Below are positions 1-11,600 of a DNA stretch of 64,000 nucleotides, one piece after another. The notes under the pieces were generated by a model, which was not told the DNA's origin, ran no database searches, and saw nothing but the letters and a program-made list of their open reading frames with translations. How positions within the stretch are numbered: the first letter of the stretch is position 1; every line of letters begins with the position of its first letter. The stretch covers positions 34,662,244 through 34,726,243 of the forward strand of contig NC_134887.1 of NCBI RefSeq assembly GCF_041734735.1. The letters run 5' to 3'. This stretch comes from Babylonia areolata (lineage: Eukaryota; Mollusca; Gastropoda; Neogastropoda; Buccinidae). Both the position numbers and the translations under genes were made by a program.

Positions 1-277
1 TACGCACACATAGGCAGGCACAAACTTACATAAACACACGCACACACAATACACATTCATATACATGCATGTAGTTATGTACACATACATATGCATACAC
101 ACATAGTCAAGCACAGCTAACGAAAAGGAAGTGGACCTGCCACAATTGAACTTATTGCTGAGGGAAAAGGTGAGTTTTGTGACGAGATTTAAAAGATGCG
201 AGGGAATCAGTATGACGGAGGTTATCAGGGAGCTTGTTCCACGTCTTTGATGATGGTGATGATGATGATGATTACCG

Positions 278-311
<34 letters not shown>

Positions 312-566
312 AATAGTGTGCATTTATCAGGGGTTTGTACAGAGTGAGTGAAGTCCCATCATCATCATCATCATGCAAAAATGTTGTAAAGAAAATGATG
401 GGAGCATGTCATGAGGAAGTGAGTGTGTGTGTGTGTGTACTGTTCAGTTTAAAAAGTCTCACACATTTCTTCCATTCTGCTTCACATCTTATTGACTGAA
501 GGGCTTCTTGAACGTTTCCTAGCAGTGCATGTGTAATACATGTATGTTTCTGTTTATGTTCAAGCA
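1..566. repeat. Simple-repeat rich intergenic DNA
   Basis: There is CA-rich sequence at 1-110, an imperfect (ATC/GAT)n tract at about 245-312 with a short echo at 358-375, and a (GT)n run at about 421-438. No open frame longer than about 60 codons and no splice-flanked coding stretch was seen. Confidence 0.7.
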
Positions 567-1040
567 CTTTTTTCATAAAAATAGGAAAAATTCAGTTCTT
601 TCCAGTCATCTTGTTTAAAACAATATTGCACCTCTGGGATGGGCACAAAAACAAAACCAAACCAAAAAAATGAAGCCTAATTATATGCAAACTGCATTTA
701 CTGTTATATTTATATTTTTTGTATTCTCTAAACTTGGCACTTTGATCTGATATTCTGACCCAACAACAAGAGCAGTCATTATTATCATTTTTTGTTCAAA
801 CAGGAACTTCTTTTGCTAAGCATGGAAGTTTTATTTATTTTGCAAATGTTTTGGTGCAGATAGTGAAAAAGGGAAATTAATCTGTAATTAATGCTAGGGG
901 ACATAATTTGCTTTAAACTGATCTTTCTCATCTTAAACATTACATTTTGAAATTATACTCAATACATAAAAAGCTTGGAATTAAAAAAAAAAAAGAAGTG
1001 TATCACAGGTGAGTCTTGAAGGCCTTGCCTCTCTTGTTGT
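567..1040 (+). mobile_element. Dispersed repeat family R1, copy 1 (5'-truncated)
   Basis: About 470 bp closely matches 13016-13465 in the same orientation. Shared landmarks include the central AAACTTGGCACTTTGATCTG and the terminal CTTGAAGGCCTTGCCTCTCT followed by a T-rich or (TTG)n tail. It lacks the 5' part present in copy 2. No coding potential is visible, so it is probably non-autonomous. The superfamily is unknown; a homopolymer-rich 3' tail is compatible with a SINE-like retroposon, but no tRNA-like head was seen. Confidence 0.75.
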
Positions 1041-1049
1041 TGTTGTTGT

Positions 1050-1190
1050 TGTAAATGCCACAAGCTCCCTGCCTTGGATATGTGAACAGCCTGTTGTATA
1101 AAAGACTCCATGTTTGTAGAGAGCTTGGAGCTTGGTCTCTGACCGAGGATGGACATGATGTAAGAATCCATACCATCATAATATATAAAT
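1050..1190 (+). mobile_element. SINE-A 3' tail fragment
   Basis: The stretch holds the tail signature GAGCTTGGTCTCTGACCGAG followed by a degenerate GGxxATGATGTAAGAATCCATA. The same tail is at 5756-5876 and 37312-37395. In many aquatic-animal SINEs this kind of GCGCTATATAA tail is thought to be shared with a partner LINE. Only the 3' end is present here. Confidence 0.7.
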
Positions 1191-1330
1191 ATATATTTAG
1201 AGATATTTAGATAGAGAAAGATAGATAGACAGACTGATAAATGTTAAATGTTTAACCAAGACCGTTTATTGATGCAGCCTTCATTACTTTATAGAAAACG
1301 AAGACATCTTTTTTTTCTTCTTTTTTTTAT

Positions 1331-1950
1331 GACTGTTTTGTTTATTTACCCCGCCATGTAGGCAGCCCTTGTCCTCACCAATCCGTAGCTGATTCTTGAG
1401 GATTCATGAGGACAAACTGTCAGCTGCTGCAGCAGAAAAGCAAGCTCGCAGAAAAGGGACGGCAGCCAACAGACCAGCATCAGCTTACACATGTGATCGC
1501 TGCGACAGAGACCGTCTCTCTCGCATCGGTCTATACCGTCACAGACAACGCTGCTTGGTCCAAGCAGACAGCCCAATTAGACATTAGGTCGGATATACTC
1601 TATCCATGGTCAGCCATGACCGAAGGAGGCCTGCTAACTAACTACTACTAACTAGTAGGCAGCCATACTCTGTTTTCGAGGGTGTGCATCCTGGGCATGT
1701 TCATGACTCCACAACCCACCGAACGCTGACACGGATCACAGGATCCCCAACTTGCATCTTTGATCTTCCGCACGCGTGCACGCACACACACACACAAAGG
1801 GGGCCGAGGCACCGGCAGGCCTGCACACATGCTGACCTGGGAGATCGGAAAAATCACCCCATACCCATACCCGCCAGGCGCCGCCACCGAGCTTTGAACC
1901 CGGGACCCTCGGACCGAAAGTCCATCGCCTCAACCATTAACATTCCTGCG
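1331..1950 (-). mobile_element. SINE-A (tRNA-derived), split by a LINE insertion
   Basis: Read on the minus strand, the element has a tRNA-like head at about 1885-1950 with a B-box-like GGTTCAAAGCTC, then the family body (GGAGATCGGAAAA reversed at 1840-1855, CA-rich middle, AACCCACCGAACGCTGACA region). The body is interrupted at 1358-1664 by a LINE 3' end and resumes at 1331-1367. The same order of blocks occurs at 36912-37395 and 59665-60000. Confidence 0.75.
1368..1654 (+). mobile_element. LINE 3' end inserted in SINE-A, with a 5' inversion
   Basis: The plus-strand stretch 1404-1640 encodes the same C-terminal block as the LINE at 21600-22358 (QQKSKLAEKGRQPTDQHQLT in one frame; CDRCDRDRLSRIGLYRH in another). 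It is flanked by a perfect 10-bp direct repeat GTAGGCAGCC at 1358-1367 and 1655-1664. The first about 30 bp (1368-1398) are in the opposite orientation to the rest, the classic outcome of twin priming during LINE integration. The 3' end carries a CTAACTAACTACTACTA-type tail. Confidence 0.75.
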
Positions 1951-2034
1951 CCCGCCTGTCATATCAGCAGCCCTACACTTTGCTGACATTCAACACTACC
2001 CATCTTGGCTTGGATTTATTTTATGTATCTATAT

Positions 2035-2067
<33 letters not shown>

Positions 2068-2107
2068 TATGTATACATATATATATATTTTTTTCTTTTT
2101 CTTTCAG

Positions 2108-2265
2108 AGACGTCAGCAGACAGCATTGAAGCGGTGCGTGAGGAGCTGCGTCAGTGTGGTCACGACTGCTGGGTGACCAGCGTGGGAGCCCCAGGTGTGA
2201 CCGTGCATCGCGATCCCCACGACGACCCCTCCGTCCCTCGCCACTTGTTCCTGCCCTCACAGTGA
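2108..2265 (+). CDS. Terminal coding exon of an unrecognised gene
   Basis: A strong 3' splice site (long T/C tract, then CAG at 2105-2107) is followed by 158 bp that stay open in one frame to a TGA at 2263-2265. The first two bases complete a split codon. The peptide runs TSADSIEAVREELRQ, CGHDCWVTSVGAPGVTVH, then a polar end finishing LFLPSQ. GC content and codon use rise sharply against the AT-rich flanks, as expected for a real exon. The family is not recognised; an exposed alpha-helix followed by a beta-strand is plausible. Upstream exons must lie before the window or be hidden in the repeats at 1-2000. No partner exon was found, so this may also be a stranded or pseudo exon. Confidence 0.5.
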
Positions 2266-3489
2266 CCGGGGACTGTGCTGTTTTAGCATCATCAGAGTCT
2301 GTGTTGAACTTTGTGGTACATGCTCACTCACGCTAAGCAGACATTCCTTCAGACGCATTTTTTTTTTTTTTTTCCCATGGTACCTGGGCAGTAACTAACA
2401 GTACCGTGTTTGGTATCACACAAAAGAGCAAACCTTTCACTAACTGTTTATGATATGGTTGAATTATCATTTGACATGGTTAATTGATAGAGAGAGTCAC
2501 GCCACCTTTCCTTCTGAACAACTTTTTTTTTTTTGGGGGGGGGGGGTTGGCACGGGAAATACCACCCAGGAAGTCCGACTGGCTAGATTTTTTATTCTGA
2601 GACTGCTGTGGTCACCAAGTACCAGGGACCACACACATCTCAGGGTTTAATTTAGGAGTTTAGTTTCCATAGATCATACATTGGAAAGTGTAGGAACTTT
2701 TTTGTTTGTTTCCGTGCCTGCTGATCTGGGCTTTTATGTAATAATGGTACCAGGAAAGATTCTGCTAGCCTGACCCAGGCTACATGCACATCCCCTGGGA
2801 AAGAAGAATTTTTTGGGGGGGTGGGGAGATTTGGGGGGCCTCCATCCTATTTTTTCCCACCTTTTTTTTTTTTTTTTTTTTTTTTGGTGGGGCCCTCCCC
2901 CCTCTTTTTCCACGCAGGGAAAGGAGAACTGCCTGCAAGGTCACTGAAGGTCAGCATGTTTCATACATTCAGTCTGGTACCGTCTTCACATAACTTTTGT
3001 TATTCATTGTTCCGAAATTGTCGGTGATTAACTTGGCTGGTGATTGCTCTTTATTGCTTGTGGGTTTTTTGGTTTTTTGCATGCATGAATGTGTGGGTGG
3101 GTGTGTGTGTGCATGCATGCATGCATGAGTGTGTGTGTGTGTGTGTGTGGGGGGGTGTACATCAGAATGAGTGCATATTTTTTTTAAGCTGATGTACGGA
3201 TGTATGTATGTATGCATGTATAAATGTATGTATGTATGTATTATGCACCTTCCCAAGAAGTATCCCCCCCTCCCCTCCCAAGATGTCACCAGTTTTTCTT
3301 CATCCCAGAACGTTTTGCTCGCCCACAAGTTTAAAAAAGCGACCTTTCATAGGAAGGAGACAGAAGCAAGGTCATCATATTCCTGTCATCTCACTTTGAT
3401 CGCGACTTTCACAGGCAAGACACACTGTTTGCTGTAATCACAGCAGTAGATTGATACACATTCTGTCGCCTATCTATCCAGAGGTGATT
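2266..3489. other. Non-coding stretch with homopolymers
   Basis: It contains T-runs at about 2360 and 2521, G-runs at 2533, a T-run at about 2862-2885, GT/GCAT microsatellite DNA at 3083-3150 and GTAT repeats at 3200-3240. No coding stretch with splice sites or conserved motif was seen. Part may be the 3'UTR of the exon ending at 2265. Confidence 0.6.
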
Positions 3490-3866
3490 CAGACAATCTG
3501 TTGAACATTGTTTGTTTCAATGCTAAGTCGCGTAAAAAACAAAAACTGTAGAAATCAGAGACGTGATAAGTGATGAGAACATTGACATTGTGTTTATAAC
3601 TGAATCCTGGCTTCTGGAAAATGGCGCTGATGCTGTGATAGCTGACCTTACTCCACCCGCCCACAAGACTGTGTCTTTTCCTTGGATCAGAGGTGGAATA
3701 AGCATCACATTAACCAAATATTTGGAGCAGCGTGTGCCCTTCAAGATATTATCTTACATACCTTTTGAAGCAGCAGAAAATCATTTGGTGTTCACGAATG
3801 TTTCCATTCATTTTATTTGTTTGTATTGATCACCATCAAGTAGGTCCAACAAACTTTCAGATGACA

Positions 3867-4239
3867 TGTCGTCAGTGTCGGCAGATTCATGGGGGGGCTG
3901 TTGTTTGAGGGGCGTGGTGGCGGTCTCCACTCTGGGAGGGACGCTCACTCAGTCTGGCTCCGCGACTAAGCCATTATTGTCGTCAGTAGGGGGCTTAGTA
4001 GGTGGTGTCCTAAGTACATTAAAACAGAACAGGCACCACTGAACACCACCGAAGTGACTCAGCAGCAGTGCAGGGTCTCCTGTGGTGTGTGGCCTCCTGG
4101 CGACCTAACATCGATTGTTCCCTGTGGACTGCTGATGCTGGAACTGCGACGGACGAACCCGGGTGTGGCCGTGTATGGGGGAATCTAAATGAGCGACGTG
4201 GGAGTAATGCCACTGAAACGGTGCAGATGATGGGGCAGC

Positions 4240-4266
<27 letters not shown>
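3867..4266 (+). mobile_element. A-tailed retroposon (SINE-like) inside the LINE
   Basis: About 400 bp ends in a (A)n/(CAAAA)n tail at about 4240-4266 and is flanked by a perfect 16-bp direct repeat AAACTTTCAGATGACA at 3851-3866 and 4267-4282. This is the hallmark of LINE-mediated retroposition. The LINE coding sequence continues on both sides of the insert. The body has no tRNA-like boxes that I can recognise and no second copy was seen in the window, so its family is unknown. Confidence 0.85.
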
Positions 4267-4270
<4 letters not shown>

Positions 4271-4903
4271 TTTCAGATGACACTTTCTTTTCTGAATTTC
4301 CTGATTGTCTTAGTTCTTGCGTTTCCAAACCTTGCAATCTCATTCTTGTAGTAGATGACTGTAATGTGCATTTTGAACTCTCCTCTCACAGTGGATCGAA
4401 ACAGCTTCGCAATTTTTTCTGTGATCACAATCTTATCCAAGTCACTGACAAACCCGCCCGTAAACATGGACGCATACTTGATTTACTTGAAAGAGAAAAT
4501 GATAACCCTCTCCAGTCTGTTTCTGGCACGGACTTGGCTCTTTCTCATCAAAAAGCCATCTTCTTCAGTCTTTCAGTTCAGAAACCTTCACAACAAAAGC
4601 ATTACATCAAGTCGAGAAACTTGAAGAAGATCGACACCAGTTCTTTCTGTGAAGATGTCATTAAAACAGCTTCTTTCTTGGATGATAACTGCACCAAATT
4701 CAGTCTTCTGGATAATTTCAATCAGACTTTACGTGATTCCCATGCACCTGTGTGTATCAGATGCGTAACTGACCGTCCCTCAGCCCCTTGGATAACAGCA
4801 GATACCAAAGCTGCCAAACAGAAGCTGATGCTGTCAGAGAGAAGATGGCGATCCACTCACCTCGTTGTTCACTGCCAAACATTCACCCAGCAATGCTCCC
4901 TTC

Positions 4904-5135
4904 TTAACTCTCTCCATACGAACGGCGAAAGAGACGACGTTAACAGCGTTTCATCCCAATTACCATCATCGAAATATTTCAAGCGGAACGCTCTTATACT
5001 GAAGAGGTGAATGTTGACAAAGAATACCACAATTCTGACAACGGAAGCTAAAGGTTGGGTCATTCAGACACCCACTGGACATCCGAGGGGTCTGTGTAGA
5101 GGAGAAGAGAGGACTGGCCGTACTGAGTGAGTTAA
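4904..5135 (+). mobile_element. TTAA-flanked MITE, family M1, copy 1
   Basis: The 232-bp unit begins TTAACTCTCTCCATACG and ends with GTACTGAGTGAGTTAA, giving an imperfect terminal inverted repeat TTAACTC(T/A)CTC. A second copy in the opposite orientation lies at 56636-56857. TTAA at both ends is the target preference of piggyBac transposases, so a non-autonomous piggyBac-type element is the best guess. It interrupts the LINE at 3490-5360. Confidence 0.8.
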
Positions 5136-5659
5136 ATTACTTCAAGACAATGCCAGAAGTGAGCAATATTGTGCTTGCTTGTCTGAATGTAAATCTGTTA
5201 AGATTCATTTTCAAGTCACTGATGAACTTTTTGGTAGTTCTAAACATCCTGTTCTCCCTTCAGCTCCATCTCTCTATCTGATCTTCCCAATAAATTCAGT
5301 GACTTTATTGATCAGAAAGTTTCAGACATTTTCAGTGAACTGGACTCCACTGATTCTTGTGGTGTTCTGGGGAGGGGAGGGCAGGGGAGGGGGCCCGGGG
5401 GAGGAGGGGAGTCCTGAAGTCATAGACTGAATGAAAGATATTTGAAGAGAATGTGTGTGATCAGAAAGTTCAGGTTCGTACATGGACGCTTTAACAGAAT
5501 GTTTGTGGCGATGTTCCTCATGGATGCCTCTTACTGTACCATTGTACATTATTGTGAATATTAGAATGATTATTTATTGGAACGGTTTAACAAAGTGAAT
5601 TTGTTCAAGGACTTTTATATGAATATCATATGTTTATTGCGGCAGTTAAACCTTACACT

Positions 5660-5885
5660 TCTGTCTGAGTGTGTATGTGTGCGTGCCTGAAATCAGATTG
5701 AATGGCAAATGAATGATGAGCGTCCAGTGGCAGCCGTCAGTCAGCTCTACCCAGGTAGCCAGCCTGTTTTGCAAATGACTCCGTGTTTGTAAAGCGCTTA
5801 GAGCTTGGTCTCCAACTGAGGATAGGCGCTATATAAGTATCTAGGCGCTATATAAGCATCCATATCAAATCTAATAAAATTGAGT
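5660..5885 (+). mobile_element. SINE-A 3' half
   Basis: This aligns to the 3' half of the full-length SINE at 36912-37395. It ends in GTAAAGCGCTTAGAGCTTGG and a doubled AGGCGCTATATAAG unit near 5825-5865, which is a small tandem duplication at the tail. The tRNA head is missing. Confidence 0.75.
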
Positions 5886-6589
5886 CATGTTTAATGTTTT
5901 TATGTTGAGTAATTGTCAATGTTTTTGTTTGTTGTTTTTTGCTGCACTTGATGCAGTTTTCTCTTCATGAGATAATAAAGTTTTGGGTTATTTTAAATGA
6001 TTTTTTTTATTTATCTTGTTTTATGTTTGCATCTAGGGTGTCTGAATGTATGAACTGAAACGCTGATTACACATGATTCAGAGTATTGCAAAGCAATTGT
6101 TGATCTCATAATTTTGTTATTAATGTTATCATGTAAGAATGTCTTATCTCAGTTCAACATGTATTATCAGTCACATATTCCTTTGCTTACTTACAGTATG
6201 ATTCAAGGCACAGAAAGGCTGTTGTGTTTTACACTCAGTGTGAAGGTCTTACACAATCTACATTTCACCCAAGTGGTCATTAAAATTTTATCGGTAAACA
6301 GTGTTACCGTAATACCCTTTTATGCATGTTCGTTTTCAGCACACAGATTGTGTGGATGGTTCATGATAACATCATCGAAAAGAGGCAAAGGATGCCTGTA
6401 AATGTCGACGACATCAGAATCAATAAATCGTCTTGACTTACAATCACAATTTATGAGTTGAATTTAATCCATGCACGTTTGAATGCTTACAATTGTTTTA
6501 AAAACTAGTGGCCAACTTCCACAGTTATTCGGAGTTTTCAAAGCTGAGTGGATTCCAGTATTGAGTACAAATTAATTTGGTATTGTATT
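5886..6589. other. AT-rich sequence, nothing recognised
   Basis: No coding stretch, repeat family or inverted repeat was recognised. A run of AATAAA-like motifs near 5970 has no gene upstream to serve. Confidence 0.5.
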
Positions 6590-6968
6590 GTTTTACTCTT
6601 TTTGTCACAACAGATTTCTCTGTGTGAAAATCAGGCTGCTCTCCCCAGGAACAGTATGTCGCCACACTGAGAGCACCACCCATTTTTTTGTGCCTGCAAT
6701 TATATTTGTTTTCCTATCAAAGTGGATTTTTCTACAGAAATTTGCAAGGACAACCCTTTTGTTGCTGTGGGTTCTTTTACGTGCGATAAGTGCATGCTGC
6801 ACATGGGACCTTGATTTATCATATCATCCGAATGACTAGCGTTCAGACCACCACTCATGGTCTAGTGGAGGGAGAGAAAGTACTGGCAACTGTGTGATTC
6901 GAACCAGTGCGCTCAGATTTTCTCGCTTCCTAGCCGGACATGTTTACCACCAGGCCAACACTCCAGTC
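6590..6968 (-). mobile_element. SINE-B (tRNA-derived), copy 1
   Basis: On the minus strand the head reads as a tRNA-like unit with B box GGTTCGAATC (about 6890-6905). The body contains AAAGAACCCACAGCAACAAA and the 3' block GGAGAGCAGCC...TTTCACACAGAGAAATCTGTT. Other copies are at 38040, 40165, 44148, 49265, 60623 and 61158. Confidence 0.85.
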
Positions 6969-8280
6969 TGTAGTCTTTGAAGGGAGAGGCAGGATGTGAT
7001 GGACATTCAGTCAGCAATGTTCAGAGTGGAGGAGTACCTGTGATATCTGCCAATCATATTTTTGCCGAAAGAACTGGACATCTCTGGAGTGTTAAAGGGA
7101 GCTGAAAAATCGTGATTAAGACAGGGAGTTGAGTTCACTTCAGTTCAGTCACTCATGGAGGCGTCACTGCGTTTGGACAAATCCATGTACTCTACGCTTT
7201 ATCTGTTAAGCAGATGCCTGACCAACAGCATAAGCCAACATGCTTTGACATGGAAAGTTTGATAGATCTATATCATGATCATAAAATAGAGAAATTCAGT
7301 CAGTGTGGGTTGCTTAAGACAGAATTGTTATGTTTCCAGCACGTGTTTCTGATGGTGAGCAAAAATATTATTCAGCTCGTTAAATTAATGTACTAGTAAC
7401 CTTCTACTTTTATCTTTTCCACCCACCCCCTCAACCGCCGGTCTGACCGACACACACATACACTCTTACCAAAACATGTAGCTGTTGCAAACAAACCTAA
7501 CGGGTATCCGACTATTTAGGTCAAATGTAAGATTTCTTACTGCAGATCGATTGATGCACGCATGCACACACACACATACATACACATATGCGCGCGCGCG
7601 CACACACATACACGCCCGGGCGCGGGCGCGCAAACACACACACACAGCGAATTCAGAATTCTTGGTTCTGTGTGTCCAGTAGGACGTGTCTTTTTTATGC
7701 AGTGGAGTCGGTTTTGCCCAGCAAATTTTTTTATGACTATCATGACCATGCATTGCTTTCGTCAGCATATGCAGCAATCGGAAAATATTGGCTAATTCAT
7801 CGACTTGGTTAATTAATGGTATGAAGCCTATATCTTTCTGTCTGAATGCTGGGAAAGCATCAAAGTGATTTTTTTTTTTTTTGTTGTAGTGGTGAATTTA
7901 ACGACCTATTGGCATTTCGCCCTTAATTAAGGTCAAGTTGTTCGTGGCTGTGGTGTTTTCCGTGAAGGGTGGTGTGGTCGAGGCGTTGGTCCTGACCCGA
8001 ACCTTGTGTCAATCAATCTCTTTCCACGTATTTTTCCAGTCGATTATTTTATATTTGAAGTTCCGGTTGTGTCATGTGTAGGGGCACAGGCAGGGAAAAG
8101 TTTAGAATAATTCTATTTTGAAGTTGGTTTATTTTCCATTTTAATTACAAAGAAGGCAGTTGGTATTGTGCTCGGTATTAAAGTTTTGCTTTCCCTGTAA
8201 TCATTAGCTGATGAATTCGACGGGGATCGGGTGCAGTTCAAAACAGCTGAACGCTGAAACACTCATTTGAACACCGTCTG
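6969..8280. other. Intergenic DNA with SINE-C fragment and CA/CG microsatellite
   Basis: 7128-7258 is a SINE-C fragment on the minus strand (reverse of the CTGGTCAGGCATCTGCTTGG block at 61638). 7558-7650 alternates CA with CGCGCG, a potential Z-DNA former. A T-run is at about 7870. No gene was seen before the putative TEX14-like 5'UTR. Confidence 0.65.
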
Positions 8281-8652
8281 TCTCCCGGGAGATGGAAATA
8301 AACTCTTCCTACGTCTGCAACTGGTGAGCTCAGGCCAGGACTTGACTGCTCTGGTCAGCAGATTGACAGGAAACGGTGAGCAGGTTACCTTCCATGTTGT
8401 TACATATTGCTATTACATTACGAGTCTCATGTGTGTGTAATTTTACATCATGTTAATGGATTGGCAGATCTAGAAATGTCTGTTTACATTTATTTTTCGC
8501 TTCAATAGCTAAGACAGAAAGAAACCAGAGACAGATGTGACCAGATCTACGTGTTCATTTTCGAGTGTCAGTTGGATGGTTTTTCATTTTGACAGCAGTA
8601 CACTGGAGACAGATCTCAGATCTAACGAAGATCTACGCGTTCTTCTTTTCAG
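8281..8652 (+). other. Putative 5'UTR exon and intron of the TEX14-like gene
   Basis: A good donor (AAACG|GTGAGC, exon end 8375) and a good acceptor (TTCTTCTTTTCAG, ending 8652) bracket a 277-bp candidate intron just upstream of the ATG at 8694. The stretches near 8545-8595 and 8625-8665 are a local near-duplication (GATCTACG(T/C)GTTC ... GTGTCAGT). The transcription start is not identifiable. Splicing here is inferred from the sites alone. Confidence 0.45.
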
Positions 8653-8693
8653 TGTCAGTGGGGCAGTTTGTAAGCAAGTTCTAAGAAAAACCA

Positions 8694-11600
8694 ATGGATC
8701 TTCAGAATCGATTAACGAGAGGTCTGCATACAGTGTCTGCTTGGAGACGGGAAATATTTAAACGGAATCGTGCAGACCCCGAAAAAGATCAACAGGATGA
8801 AATTGACATGCAGCCACTTGTGCCTCTTGGAAAGGTCGATCCTACCAATGCTGATTTGAAACAACTCCACTCTGCTGCATTGCATGGACGTAAAAAAGGC
8901 ATTCTGGAAGTTTTACAGAAAGGTATTTGGGTGGATTTCCCAAATGATGCAGGACAAACAGCGCTGTTTTGCGCCGCGTTACGTGGCCAGAATGGAGCTT
9001 TGGAACTTCTTCTGCAAAATGGTGCCAACCCCAACGAAAAAAGTGATACGGGCATGACACCGGTGCACGTGGTCTGTCTGAAAGCAAGTCTCCGAGCCTT
9101 GGGTCATATGATAGAAGCTGGTGGTGATCTGAGACTGCATGATAATGACGGGAATGGCTGTATTGACTGGGCCAGATTTCATCCAGACCCCAGGAAACGG
9201 ATGAAAATGATGGAATTCCTTCAGAAAACCCAGCTTTTTGCTCTGAACTACAGTGGTGACTTTTCTGGTAACACTCTTGAACGTCAACCATCCATTCTTC
9301 AAATGCTTCGTGGAAAAGTAAGCAGCCAAATGTCACTAGACACTGGGCAGGAAACTGGACTTCGTAGAGTCCACAGTCATGGGTATGGACGTGTCTACTA
9401 TGGAGGTGAATCTGCTAGTGGGGTAATATCAGTTATACCTCTTGTCACAGAAAACCAGCTTGAGCATGACAGTGATGGCATCAGCTTTGATTCTAGCTCT
9501 GGTTTCACAATGACCGCCATGCAGTGGAACATGACGCCCATCACCTTGAAACAGGAGAACAAGAAGCAGCATGTACACCATTTAGTGGACTTGCTCATCT
9601 CTGAAGTGGAGCATTTCAGCAAACTGCGCCACCCAAACATACTCCTCTTGATGGGTTTGTGCCAGTCCAACAATTTTGACAAAGTCATGCTCGGATTTGA
9701 GCGCGTGAGCATTGGATCCTTGTACTATATCCTCCATCAGAAGATTGACCATCTGCCAATGACCTATATTCGTGACATTTGTTGTCAAGTGTGTCAGGCT
9801 CTTTTGTACATCCATGGGCAGAATTATATTCACTGCAGCCTGACGTCTCATGCAGTGTTCATGGTTACCATGCATCAAGCCAAGGTCGGTAACCTAGAGT
9901 ACATGGTTGAGATGAAGAAAGCATCCACAGGAAGATCCTGTCTGGTGGCCTCAAGTCCTCACAGGGAGCACGTCTTCAGATGGATGGCACCAGAGATCAT
10001 GATGGGAAATCCTCCTACTGCTGCCTGTGATGTTTACAGCTTCTGCTGCATTCTCTGGGAGATGATAGCCTCGGAAGTGCCATGGAAATCGAAAACAGAA
10101 CAGGAGCTATATGATCTTCACAAATCTAACAGGGCTGTGCTGCCTTCACCTCCCAAGTCTGTGCCTTTGTTTCAAAGTATAATTGATGAAGGTCTAAAGA
10201 AACACACCAGTCGTCCAAAAGATTTTATCCCTTTATTGCATTGGCTACAGGGTCCTCTTGACAAAGCAACTGGGTGGAAAACAAACGCACTGGATCGGCT
10301 GAAGACTCTGCAAAAGGAATCAAAGGAGCGAATCATGCTCAGTTCACGTCTGAGCAGCACATTTGAAGCATCCACAAGCACATCCACAAGTGAGGAACTA
10401 TCCGGTGTCAGTCAGTCTTCCAGTTCTGGTATAGAAACACCTGACAGCACAAAGCTGAGCAGAAATGCTTCAAACACCACGAACAACCACACTGCCACAG
10501 ATCAGCAGAAATCAGGAAACGCTTCCAGCAGTTTCTCAGCAGCACACAGGGTAGATGGGTTGGACACAGATACTACCGACGGCCACAACACTGCAGAAGA
10601 CCGTAATGAGTGTTCTGGTGGCAGGAAGAGGTTCATAGTGCACAGTGCAGGTCAGATTGGAACACGACAGCTTCCAAGTGATAGTGCCACGATTGCCAGG
10701 TACCAATTTGATCGTTCCAGTTCCTTCTCAACGGTGAAAAGTCTTCTGAACTACTCCCGCCGAACAGCTTCATTGCCTTGGCAACGATCCCATGGCCTTT
10801 TGAGAGCTGGCAGTACATCGCCATGCTTTTTGGGACGTGGTTACCATGATGTTGATGGCGCAGACAGTGGTCTTGAAAGATGGTCTAAAACACCAGTGAA
10901 ACCTGCCAGCCATTCCACTGATGTCAAACACTTTATCAAAGATAATACACCCGGAACTATACAGACAATGGACATTGTACCAAGAAGAACAAGAAGACTT
11001 TCCCCACGGAGATCCCTTCCTGCATCCCAAAACTGTCATGATGCTTCATCTCAGACGTTTCCGAGATCTAGGTCAGCTTCTGGGGATGTGTTGGAAATCA
11101 GTCAAAAGGATGTTGAACTGAGCGTCCCTGGAAGTGTGCGAACCCTGACAGAGCAGTTCCAAGCCCAGTTATACAACCACCATCTTCGCCAGTCAATCCT
11201 CAAGGGCAGCATGACTCCACAAGGTACTCTCTTTGAAGATCTGGATACTTCCCCCATCTGCCTGAAACAAACACCAAACTTAAGTGAAGTCCCACCTGAA
11301 GGTTGCAAAGAGGATGACGTCAGCAGCCAAGACAAAGAAATTCAAACAGCCAGCTCAAAGGGAAGCACTGAGAGTCTCACAAGTGTTTCTTTCCGTGACG
11401 AAAGTTCCCTTGATGAAGAGCACGCCTTTCCTGTTTCTACCAGAACCGAGCTAGACATTACGGACGACATGCCATTGTCAAAGCCTTCCCCAGTTTACCC
11501 ACCATATTCTGCTCATTTACACAAGTCAGCAGCAAACACAGACACCAGAATATTCCGGGAAAAAAGTGCCTTCAGAAAATTTTCAAAAGAAAACGCAACA

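Larger units (their letters stand above)
3490..5360 (+). mobile_element. CR1/L2-like LINE, endonuclease and linker region, decayed and nested
   Basis: Translated pieces in shifting frames match the APE-type endonuclease and linker of CR1/L2-group non-LTR retrotransposons. The endonuclease motif NIDIVFITESWLLENGAD is near 3580-3640. The later block includes SHQKAIFFSLSV, the basic pre-RT linker KKIDTSSF near 4625, DSHAPVCIRCVTDRPSAPW near 4735-4790 and SERRWRSTHLVVH near 4835-4870. A last piece resembling the pre-RT region (VTDELFGSSKHPVLPSAPS) is near 5215-5270. The reverse-transcriptase core is absent, so it is 3'-deleted or truncated. It is interrupted by a retroposon (3867-4266) and a TTAA-flanked MITE (4904-5135), so it is older than both. 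Confidence 0.8.

Noticed and set aside
2108-2265. Assignment of the orphan exon to a GHMP sugar kinase C terminus
   Set aside because: A faint resemblance to VGAPGV-type glycine motifs was considered, but the recalled ends of galactokinase and fucokinase do not match.
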